DNA of 8,246 nt from Sphingobacteriaceae bacterium. GTDB lineage: Bacteria > Bacteroidota > Bacteroidia > B-17B0 > Aurantibacillaceae. Under the pieces are notes generated by a model. That model saw only the letters and a program-made list of their open reading frames with translations. It was not told the origin of the DNA and searched no databases. A program made the position numbers and the translations under genes. Each line of letters begins with the position of its first letter. Positions within the stretch are counted from its first letter, which is position 1. The stretch is taken from NCBI GenBank assembly GCA_025360355.1, contig JANYCL010000189.1:1-8246 (forward strand), read 5' to 3'. Below, piece by piece: positions 1 to 5,406 of this stretch.

Positions 1-1
1 T

Positions 2-628
2 TGGGCAGCCTCAGTTGTCAGCGAGCAATCAACAGTTAGTAGCAAGCAGTTTTACCTCGCGGTATGCGACAGCACAGGACACGGCGTACCTGGAGCATTT
101 ATGAGTTTATTAAATATTTCATTTTTAAGCGAAGCCATAAACGAAAAAAATATTTTAGAACCACATGAAGTCTTGAATTACGTAAGGAAACGATTGATAG
201 AAAGTATTTCTCGCGAAGAACAAAAAGATGGTTTTGATGGCGTGTTAGTTTGTTTTGATAATGCTAATAATTCTATAACCTATTCGGCCGCTAATACTAG
301 TCCGCTTTTATTTACAGGAGGACAATTAACTGAATTGCCTTATGATAAAATGCCGGTTGGGCAAGGTGAGCGTTTACATTCGTTTGGTTTGCATACTGTA
401 GATCATAAAAAAGGTGATATTTTTTACATAGGCACCGATGGTTACGTTGATCAATTCGGAGGTGCAGATGGAAAAAAATTCAAATACCGTAAACTTTGCG
501 AAACCTTAAAACAAAACGCAGCTCTAAATTTAAGTGCCCAAAAAAATGTTCTTGAAATTACTTTCAACGACTGGAAAGGAAATTTAGATCAGGTTGATGA
601 TGTGTTATTGGTGGGAATTAAACTTTAA
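2..628 (+). CDS. SpoIIE/RsbU-type PP2C serine phosphatase, C-terminal part (5' end outside the window)
   Basis: This is the C-terminal 208 codons of a PP2C-family Ser/Thr phosphatase of the SpoIIE/RsbU class, open from base 2. The first internal ATG (101) is not the start, because the catalytic motif CDSTGHGVPGAFMS (residues about 22-35 of the fragment) spans it. Seen: the metal-binding Asp in CDSTGHG at 68-70, the second acidic motif GTDGYVDQFGG, and the terminal DDVLLVGI, all in the family order. Known for the family: it dephosphorylates STAS-domain anti-sigma antagonists, and in Bacteroidota the domain usually follows sensory modules such as TPR, GAF, PAS or 7TM regions. Those would lie upstream of the window, so the signal sensed is unknown. 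A STAS gene at 3392-3739 is a candidate substrate (inference). The gene ends one base before the stop of the convergent gene at 630-1868. Confidence 0.93.
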   Translation, partial: WAASVVSEQSTVSSKQFYLAVCDSTGHGVPGAFMSLLNISFLSEAINEKNILEPHEVLNYVRKRLIESISREEQKDGFDGVLVCFDNANNSITYSAANTSPLLFTGGQLTELPYDKMPVGQGERLHSFGLHTVDHKKGDIFYIGTDGYVDQFGGADGKKFKYRKLCETLKQNAALNLSAQKNVLEITFNDWKGNLDQVDDVLLVGIKL

Positions 629-654
629 GTTAGTGCATCACCACTAATTTTTTT
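627..654 (+). terminator. Rho-independent-like terminator of the phosphatase gene
   Basis: Stem arms TTAGTG (630-635) and CACTAA (642-647) enclose the loop CATCAC, and seven T follow (648-654). Pairing can extend outward through a G-U pair and two A-T pairs into the phosphatase stop codon and the T tract. The hairpin lies inside the last codons of the convergent gene, because the two stop codons are separated by a single base. In the minus direction the same stem is not followed by a T tract, so termination there is doubtful. The stem is short and AT-rich, so strength is uncertain. Confidence 0.5.
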
Positions 655-1868
655 ACAGAATGATCTGTTTCAGTATTCAGACTCACAAAATAACAACCAT
701 CAGCTAAATTAGAAATATCCAATACAATTTCATTGTTGTTGTTGTTTACACTGCTAAATTTCATCAATTCACCATTTACATTTGTGATCTTAATTTCAGG
801 AGTATGAGGAAAATTTTCATTCCATTTTATTGTAAGATCATTATTTGATGGATTTGGATATAGTGAAAAACCATTCTCTGAATTAATTTCTTCCACTCCA
901 AGAGGTCCGCCACCTAAAGCTAACCAGATCGTCATGTTCATAATCAAACGCTGGTGATTTCCTGCTGCATCTAATGTGTAACCATTATACAATGCATCAT
1001 TTACATCACCTGTTCCATCATCCGGCGGAGAACTATCACCAATTGCTCCTACTTTACCGGCATACCAACGCGAATAAGCACACATTACACTATTTGATCC
1101 TGCTGTTGAAGCTCCGGTTTGAAAAACTACACCTTTAACCGTTGGATTCTGCAGCGTATTCGTTGTCATGCTAGTTCCATTAGTCCATTTAACTTGCGTA
1201 ACATTTCCCATTGGTCCGTGCAAAATTGAATCGGTTGCTGAAACCAAAACATTATTACTTGTTTGCGAATAATTCAAAAGATCAAAAGAAAAACCAAATG
1301 CATTGTTCTGAACAGAATTATTTTGAATAAGATCATTCCAAATAGCAGGAGAATCATAACCATCGCTGTTTCTATCGCTCACATCATGATCAGAGATCAT
1401 AAATAAACCTCCGCCATTTTTAACGAAATTCATAATGGCTGTTTTTTCAACTGATGTAAATAATATGTTTGGTTCATCAATAATAAAAACTTTGTAATTT
1501 TTCAGATCCTGCGGATTTGTTATGTTTCCATACGTGATCAGACCGTTATATGGTAATGTTTCAACAGCATATCCGCGTTTCACGCAATCGATTCCCCAAT
1601 TTGATAAAGAACCTGTCCAAAAAGCTTCAGGTGTTGATGCAGTGATACCACTTTGAGCAGCGGTGGGAATTTTCTGAGCATTCGATTCGTTTCCGCAGCT
1701 GATACAAGCGGAAGGATTCCACGACATATTATTCAGATCCGCATCAATAACCCAATCAGCATTGCCTGCAGTTTGCGCTTTTGTTGCATCAAATAAAATT
1801 CTTACCTGGGAATAGGCATTCAAGGAAATCACCAAACAGAAAAAGAATAAGTATCTAAATAAATTCAT
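630..1868 (-). CDS. Secreted T9SS-sorted protein with a class I glutamine-amidotransferase-like domain
   Basis: 412 residues. Residues 1-20 form a signal peptide with probable cleavage at AYS|Q21. The body (about 22-322) begins with ILFDATKAQTAGNADWVID and contains the stretch YKVFIIDEP (125-133) and NGGGLFMISDHD (151-162). This pattern of a hydrophobic strand followed by GGGL and ISDHD is typical of GATase1-like folds of the ThuA/GldG/DUF4350 kind. I see no complete Cys-His-Glu amidotransferase triad, so a binding or structural role or another hydrolase activity is possible. C55 and C58 form a CxxC pair that may be a disulfide. Residues about 335-412 are a T9SS type A sorting domain: FSLYPNPSNNDLTI, an NVNGELM strand, LADGCYFVSL and KKLVVMH. 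The protein should therefore cross the outer membrane by T9SS and be released or anchored at the surface. The gene is 23 bp downstream of yehS, possibly in one transcript. The substrate is not recognisable. Confidence 0.85.
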   Translation of the reverse strand: MNLFRYLFFFCLVISLNAYSQVRILFDATKAQTAGNADWVIDADLNNMSWNPSACISCGNESNAQKIPTAAQSGITASTPEAFWTGSLSNWGIDCVKRGYAVETLPYNGLITYGNITNPQDLKNYKVFIIDEPNILFTSVEKTAIMNFVKNGGGLFMISDHDVSDRNSDGYDSPAIWNDLIQNNSVQNNAFGFSFDLLNYSQTSNNVLVSATDSILHGPMGNVTQVKWTNGTSMTTNTLQNPTVKGVVFQTGASTAGSNSVMCAYSRWYAGKVGAIGDSSPPDDGTGDVNDALYNGYTLDAAGNHQRLIMNMTIWLALGGGPLGVEEINSENGFSLYPNPSNNDLTIKWNENFPHTPEIKITNVNGELMKFSSVNNNNNEIVLDISNLADGCYFVSLNTETDHSVKKLVVMH

Positions 1869-1891
1869 AATTTAAAGTTAAGGATTTTTTC

Positions 1892-2362
1892 TTACTTCGG
1901 CTTTGCAGGGCGGAATTTTAATTGCATACCATGTAAAAAATTTCGCAGAAACTGATCATGACAGATGCGATATTGCTTTTGGTCAGGATTGCGGAAGAAG
2001 GCACTTAATTCATGAGGGCTAATGCGCATGTCAGCTAACTTCAAAATTTCCAGAATATCTGTGTCTTTTAAATTCAGTGCTATTTTTAATTTTCTGAAAA
2101 TAATATTGTTATTAAGTGTTGTTTCGGGCACAGGCTGCTCGCCTTCTTTTTTACCACGCTTTTCGTTAATAAAACCATTTAAAAAATAAGCCAGTTCATT
2201 ATCGCTCAGTTCAACTAGATCCGGATCACCGTCTTTTTGCAACCAGGCTATTATCTGTGAGGGCTTAACCTCATAACCGGTTAAGGCAAAAATTTCCAGC
2301 ATTTTTCGGTTGTTAAAATCGAAGGTGTAGCGAATGCGGCGTAATATATCGTTATTGGTCAT
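1892..2362 (-). CDS. yehS: YehS-like DUF1456 family protein
   Basis: 156 residues, close to the usual family length. It is made of two DUF1456 repeats: residues about 2-66, beginning NNDILRRIRYTF and ending AYFLNGFINEKRG, and residues about 84-146, beginning NNNIIFRKLKIAL and ending FLRNFLHGM. The spacing and motifs (FLNGFI-EKRGK, then NNNI-KLKIAL, then DQFLR-FL-G) match what I recall of E. coli YehS. The protein is small and cytoplasmic, with no signal peptide or membrane segment. The biochemical function of the family is unknown to me; each repeat looks all-helical. It starts 70 bp after the EI24-like gene and is followed 23 bp later by the T9SS-sorted gene. A possible promoter lies in the upstream gap. 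Confidence 0.9.
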   Translation of the reverse strand: MTNNDILRRIRYTFDFNNRKMLEIFALTGYEVKPSQIIAWLQKDGDPDLVELSDNELAYFLNGFINEKRGKKEGEQPVPETTLNNNIIFRKLKIALNLKDTDILEILKLADMRISPHELSAFFRNPDQKQYRICHDQFLRNFLHGMQLKFRPAKPK

Positions 2363-2383
2363 AATTATTGTTCAAAATAAAAA

Positions 2384-2415
2384 TAAAAGTAATTATTTTA
2401 TCATCAGCACTCAAA
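2384..2415 (-). promoter_or_regulatory. Possible Bacteroidetes-type promoter for yehS
   Basis: On the minus strand TTTG (2415-2412) is followed after exactly 20 bases by TACTTTTA (2391-2384). This resembles the Bacteroidetes consensus of TTTG near -33 and TAnnTTTG near -7, with one mismatch in the last position. It lies about 22 bases upstream of the yehS ATG in a 70-bp gap. AT-rich spacers give such matches by chance, so this is tentative. Confidence 0.3.
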
Positions 2416-2432
2416 CATAGTTCCGCAGAATT

Positions 2433-3215
2433 TTAAAACCTGCTGACATCGTCATACCTATTCTTCCTTATCTCCAAAAAAGAAATAGTTGCCCCTACAA
2501 CCGCAACAGCCGGACCAAACATTATACCAATGATATCACCAATGAAAAAAGGAAGGATCATGAACAACCAGTATACGCAGCCAATACCACAAGCGTAGCC
2601 TTTATTTAGTCTTATAAGATCTGTGCTCTCACCTGCTTTTAATTTATGGCGCTCTGAGCTATAATCTAACATAGTAAAGCCTGTAAAGAACCAGGAAACG
2701 AATAAGAGAAATGGAATGGTTAGAATGGCTACAGGTGCAATAAAAAAAGAAAGAATTGTGCAGATAATGATAATACCGAATTCAATTGCAAAATTCCGAA
2801 GTGTAATTAAAATTCCCCTTAAAATATCTTTTATCAATTGTTTGAAAGAAAAAGGAAATTGAGAGCCTGTAATTGCCGCTTCGGTTTTTTCAGATAACAA
2901 TGCAAACAATGGAGAAAGTACAATTAATAAAATATAACGCGAGAACGTTCCGGAAATCAAAAACAACGAGATCTTTATCAGTATAGCAATTATAGCGGCA
3001 AAAAAACCAGAACTGTCTCCAATATTAAAATAACCTTTAATTAAACCTGTAAGATATTCGGCAAGTAATACTATCCCGAACAAAGTTAGGATCCATGTAA
3101 TTAACCAAATAATGAGGGGATAGATCAAAAAAGGCCAAAGGCCCTTATTAAAAATAACATTAAATGCTTTGAAGCAATTTCCAAATCCTTTAAAAAATCC
3201 GGAGAAGAAGTTCAT
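2433..3215 (-). CDS. EI24/CysZ-like integral membrane protein
   Basis: 260 residues and strongly hydrophobic. Membrane-compatible stretches lie at about 27-54, 70-90, 92-108, 143-162, 164-184 and 212-248. The N-terminus has amphipathic FF-GF repeats, followed by GLWPFLIYPLIIW. Residues 98-110 carry IVLSPLFALLSEK, and residues 182-190 carry MLDYSSERH. This layout (N-terminal amphipathic helix, YPL, SPL--L-E, LDY--R) is that of the EI24 domain family, which includes the bacterial sulfate permease CysZ. Sulfate transport is known for CysZ itself; transferring that substrate here would be unsafe, because most Bacteroidota members are only annotated by domain and no sulfur-assimilation genes are in view. 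The ATG lies 24 bp downstream of the palindromic element at 3240-3391, which separates it from the STAS gene. Confidence 0.82.
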   Translation of the reverse strand: MNFFSGFFKGFGNCFKAFNVIFNKGLWPFLIYPLIIWLITWILTLFGIVLLAEYLTGLIKGYFNIGDSSGFFAAIIAILIKISLFLISGTFSRYILLIVLSPLFALLSEKTEAAITGSQFPFSFKQLIKDILRGILITLRNFAIEFGIIIICTILSFFIAPVAILTIPFLLFVSWFFTGFTMLDYSSERHKLKAGESTDLIRLNKGYACGIGCVYWLFMILPFFIGDIIGIMFGPAVAVVGATISFLEIRKNRYDDVSRF

Positions 3216-3239
3216 TTTATTGTAGAAATTTAGTTATGC

Positions 3240-3391
3240 TATTTGGGCTAAAGCCCATTCTTTTGGCTTCATTTTACCACGACCTAAAGGTCGTGGCTAT
3301 TATTTAGAATAGAATTTTGTGATCTGGTTTCTGTTGCCACGACCTTTAGGTCGTGGATATAAAATATAGATGATGGGCTTTAGCCCAAATA
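3240..3391. repeat. REPIN-like nested palindromic element, 152 bp
   Basis: Outer arms of 19 bp are perfect inverted repeats: 3240-3258, containing ATTTGGGCTAAAGCCCAT, and 3373-3391. Each arm is itself palindromic (TGGGCT, AA, AGCCCA). Inside lie CCACGACCTAAAGGTCGTGG (3277-3296) and its exact reverse complement (3337-3356); each is a hairpin with 9-bp arms and a 2-base centre. The inner pair extends to 21 bp with the neighbouring C/G. Spacers between outer and inner units are 18 and 16 bp, so the halves are near mirror images around a 38-bp AT-rich core (3298-3335). GC content is far above the surroundings in the hairpins. The right edge touches the STAS stop codon at 3392. Two inverted REP-type units are the defining plan of REPINs, which are mobilised in trans by RAYT (TnpA-REP) transposases. 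No transposase is in the window, so that assignment is inference. If transcribed, it would fold strongly between STAS and EI24 mRNA. Confidence 0.8.
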
Positions 3392-3739
3392 TTACTTTCC
3401 TAACAAAGCAACAGCTTCGGCTTCGGTTTCAACCACTTTAAACAAAGTGTTTAGTTTAGTTATAAGAAGTAGCTCGTTTATTTTTTTATTCATGTTACAA
3501 ATTACAACCTCTCCGCCATCTTTTCTTGCTTTGGTTAGTAATTGTATCATGCTGTTTAGTCCGCTGCTGTTCATGTACTTTAAATTAGCGAGATCGAGTG
3601 CAATTCTTGTTTTGCCGCTTGCTACTAACTCATCTACTTTTTTTAATAGATCCATCGACTGGTTTTTCTCGATCAGTTCGCCTGATAAGGAAAGAATAAC
3701 GCAGTTAGGTTGTTCGGATATGGAGAAATCAAATAGCAT
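3392..3739 (-). CDS. STAS-domain anti-sigma-factor antagonist (SpoIIAA/RsbV-like)
   Basis: 115 residues, a single stand-alone STAS domain of usual length. It starts with FDFSISEQPNCVILSLSGEL, then the central IALDLANLKYMNSSGLNSMIQLL. The motif NSSGL places a Ser at residue 58, where SpoIIAA and RsbV carry the serine phosphorylated by an anti-sigma kinase and dephosphorylated by a SpoIIE/RsbU-type PP2C phosphatase. N57 replaces the usual Asp before that serine. The ATG is 5 bp after the stop of the Fur-like gene, so the two are almost certainly cotranscribed. No kinase (RsbW/SpoIIAB type) or sigma factor is in the window, but the phosphatase at 2-628 could be a partner. In Bacteroidota these modules need not act on a sigma factor; other targets are possible. 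The palindromic element at 3240-3391 follows its stop codon directly. Confidence 0.92.
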   Translation of the reverse strand: MLFDFSISEQPNCVILSLSGELIEKNQSMDLLKKVDELVASGKTRIALDLANLKYMNSSGLNSMIQLLTKARKDGGEVVICNMNKKINELLLITKLNTLFKVVETEAEAVALLGK

Positions 3740-3744
3740 ATTTT

Positions 3745-4212
3745 TTATTTTTTAAATTCGCACTTTCCTTTTTCTTTTAAACTCCGGCATTTCGCGAAAA
3801 AATTCAAAGAATGATGAGAAATATCAAAATGCAATAACTCTTCTGTCATTTTTTGAATCTGCATGATACGCGGATCACAAAATTCAAGTACTCTTTCGCA
3901 ATCGGTACAAATTAAATGATCGTGTTGTTTGTATTTGTAAGCTTTTTCAAATTGCGCAAGGTTTTTACCAAACTGATGTTTGATCACTAATCCTGCTTCC
4001 AACAACAACTCAATGTTATTATACAAAGTAGCACGACTAACGCGATACTTTTTATTTTTCATCATTAAATAAAGACCTTCAATATCAAAATGTCCGTCGT
4101 GCGAATAAATCTCATTCAGGATTGCGAAGCGTTCGGCCGTTTTACGATGACCGTTTTGTTCAAGATAGTCGGTTAAAATTTTTACAACCGCTTCTTTAGC
4201 TTCGTCGCTCAT
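3745..4212 (-). CDS. Fur-family metal-responsive transcriptional regulator
   Basis: 155 residues, full length for the family. The N-terminal winged helix includes NGHRKTAERFAIL (20-32) and the probable recognition helix VSRATLYNNIELL (58-70), the Fur signature. The C-terminal dimerisation and metal domain has HDHLICTDC (97-105) with C102 and C105, H133-H134, and a second Cys pair C142 and C151, so a structural Cys4 zinc site is plausible, as in PerR or Zur. Known for the family: repression of iron, zinc or peroxide genes; which metal or signal applies here cannot be decided from the sequence. The start codon is 43 bp after the dual-family isomerase stop, with a hairpin in the gap, and STAS follows after 5 bp. 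No Fur box was recognised nearby. Position at the end of the isomerase cluster suggests read-through transcription. Confidence 0.93.
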   Translation of the reverse strand: MSDEAKEAVVKILTDYLEQNGHRKTAERFAILNEIYSHDGHFDIEGLYLMMKNKKYRVSRATLYNNIELLLEAGLVIKHQFGKNLAQFEKAYKYKQHDHLICTDCERVLEFCDPRIMQIQKMTEELLHFDISHHSLNFFAKCRSLKEKGKCEFKK

Positions 4213-4225
4213 ATTGTTCGTTTTG

Positions 4226-4255
4226 TAATGTAGCGATCTTTGATCTGCTTCATTA
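4226..4255 (-). repeat. Hairpin after the dual-family isomerase gene (copy A of a conserved structure)
   Basis: In mRNA sense, directly after the stop codon: TAATG, an A-A mismatch, AGC, a bulged A, GATC, loop AAA, then GATC, GCT and CATTA. The stem has 12 pairs. It matches the structure at 5375-5406: loop, GATC pairs and bulge are the same, while other stem positions differ in a compensated way. No U tract follows, so it is more likely a processing or stability element, or a dispersed palindromic repeat, than a terminator. Confidence 0.6.
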
Positions 4256-5341
4256 TTAGTTACCTACTTTTAAAACTTCAATATCAAATACTAACCAAGA
4301 ATTAGGCGGAATTACCGGAGGCGAACCTGCAGCACCATAACCTAAATTCGGCGGTATGATCAATTTTGCTTTGCCACCTTGTTTCAATAAAACAATTCCT
4401 TCTTCCATGCCGGGAATTAATTTTGGAGGATTTGCACCCATTGGCAATGATAAAGGTTGTCCGCCTCCATCATATGACGACCAGAATTTTGTTCCATCTA
4501 ATAAATATCCTGTGCAATGAAAAGTTACGTTATCACCGGGATTAATTCCTGCACCTTCACCTTTTTTCTCAATGATGTGTTTTAAACCTGAACCTGTTGT
4601 TGCAGCTGAACCATATTTTTCCTTTAACACTTTTTCCATTGCCATGTGTTCAGTTTTAATTTTTTCTTCCTGCATTTTATTGATGTCTGCTACAAACGCT
4701 TCAGCATCTTTTCCTTTACGCATGATAGTTACATGGATCATCTTCTGCTCAACGTTCGGACGATCACTTCCATTGCGAGGAGTATTTACAATAGAATCTA
4801 CAACTTCAATACCTTGAACAACGTGACCGAAGATGGAGTAACTATAAGGCAAAGCATACTCTTTATGCATAATAAAAAACTGACTGCCGTTTGTATTTGG
4901 TCCGGAATTTGCCATAGCGAGAACACCACGCTTATATCCGTTTTTTCCCAGATCAGAATTCGGAACAAATTCATCAGCGAATTTATATCCGGGTTCGCCA
5001 CTACCTGTTCCAAGCGGACAACCACCCTGGATCATAAATCCCGGAATGATGCGGTGAAAAATAAGTCCGTCGTAATAAGGTACTCCAGCGGGTTTCGCAG
5101 TATTTGTAGTTGTTCCTTCAGCAAGTCCAACAAAGTTTGCAACTGTTATTGGTACAACTTTACTTTCCAAAAAGCAATAAATATTTCCTCTTGTAGTTTC
5201 AATTTTGGCGTAAATGCCATCGGGTTGTTTGTCTAAAAATTCTTTGTCCATTTTACTAAGTTTAACTTTTTCTTTCTTTTGAGAACATGCAACATTGGCT
5301 ACTAAAAAAAGTGCCGCTAATAATACTATACTTTTTTTCAT
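4256..5341 (-). CDS. Dual-family peptidyl-prolyl isomerase lipoprotein: cyclophilin fused to FKBP
   Basis: 361 residues. Lipoprotein signal peptide with C19 as the probable acylated residue (LVANVAC); the -3 Asn is not a classical lipobox, but Bacteroidota boxes are relaxed. The cyclophilin domain, about 40-208, has FHRIIPGFMIQGG (R97, F102, M103, Q105) and MANSGPNTNGSQFF (N145, Q154, F156), matching the CypA catalytic Arg, Phe, Met, Gln and Asn. The Trp that governs cyclosporin binding in CypA has no Trp counterpart in residues 162-170. A charged helical linker, about 211-245, leads to an FKBP domain, about 250-359: VTFHCTGYLLDGTKFW, LIPGMEEGI, IIPPNLGYG, IPPNSWLVFDIEVL. In FKBP12 terms, D37 is replaced by W287 and W59 by M312, so the FKBP site is altered. 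Established knowledge: a cyclophilin-linker-FKBP protein was described from Flavobacterium as a dual-family immunophilin. It probably faces the periplasm. It lies 61 bp after the preceding isomerase gene, across overlapping hairpins. Confidence 0.93.
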   Translation of the reverse strand: MKKSIVLLAALFLVANVACSQKKEKVKLSKMDKEFLDKQPDGIYAKIETTRGNIYCFLESKVVPITVANFVGLAEGTTTNTAKPAGVPYYDGLIFHRIIPGFMIQGGCPLGTGSGEPGYKFADEFVPNSDLGKNGYKRGVLAMANSGPNTNGSQFFIMHKEYALPYSYSIFGHVVQGIEVVDSIVNTPRNGSDRPNVEQKMIHVTIMRKGKDAEAFVADINKMQEEKIKTEHMAMEKVLKEKYGSAATTGSGLKHIIEKKGEGAGINPGDNVTFHCTGYLLDGTKFWSSYDGGGQPLSLPMGANPPKLIPGMEEGIVLLKQGGKAKLIIPPNLGYGAAGSPPVIPPNSWLVFDIEVLKVGN

Positions 5342-5358
5342 GTTCTTATTTTTTTTAT

Positions 5359-5406
5359 TTCATCATAATAATTTATGATGAAGTGATCTTTGATCTACTT
5401 CATCAT
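5359..5406 (-). promoter_or_regulatory. Two overlapping, mutually exclusive intercistronic hairpins (copy B)
   Basis: In mRNA sense, hairpin 1 (5406-5375) pairs ATGATGAAGT with ACTTCATCAT and GATC with GATC around an AAA loop, with one bulged A: 14 pairs. It contains the TGA stop of the upstream isomerase. Hairpin 2 (5382-5359) pairs TTCATCATAA with TTATGATGAA around a 4-base loop: 10 perfect pairs. Both need the same middle segment TTCATCAT (5382-5375), so only one can form at a time. Three copies of this 8-mer or its complement are thus arranged like an attenuator, 18 bases before the ATG of the dual-family isomerase gene. No U tract follows, so control of translation, RNA decay or processing is more likely than termination. 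Function is inference. Confidence 0.55.

Noticed and set aside
734..750. GTT trinucleotide run encoding Asn repeats in the T9SS protein
   Set aside because: The run is short and in multiples of three, so length changes would not switch the frame. It sits in a variable loop of the sorting domain.
3240..3391. CRISPR array interpretation of the repeated palindromes
   Set aside because: There are only two copies of each unit, in inverted and not direct orientation, with unequal AT-rich spacers and no cas genes.
3240..3391. Simple Rho-independent terminator for the STAS transcript
   Set aside because: No U tract follows any of the hairpins, and the full mirror symmetry at two levels is more than a terminator needs.
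3412..3428. Tandem CTTCGG repeat near the end of the STAS gene
   Set aside because: It only reflects an Ala-Glu dipeptide repeat in the last helix; there are too few units to mean more.
3447..3755. Open frame of 102 codons on the plus strand
   Set aside because: It is antisense to the STAS gene with no family resemblance; the STAS motifs decide the coding strand.
4798..5025. Second minus-strand frame of 75 codons inside the dual-family isomerase gene
   Set aside because: It overlaps the cyclophilin catalytic region in another frame, with no motif and no own start signal.
4646..5236. Long open frame of 196 codons on the plus strand
   Set aside because: It lies fully opposite the cyclophilin-FKBP gene, whose motifs are unmistakable, and its translation is rich in Ser, Cys, Asn and Phe with no recognisable domain. 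It is a shadow of the real gene.
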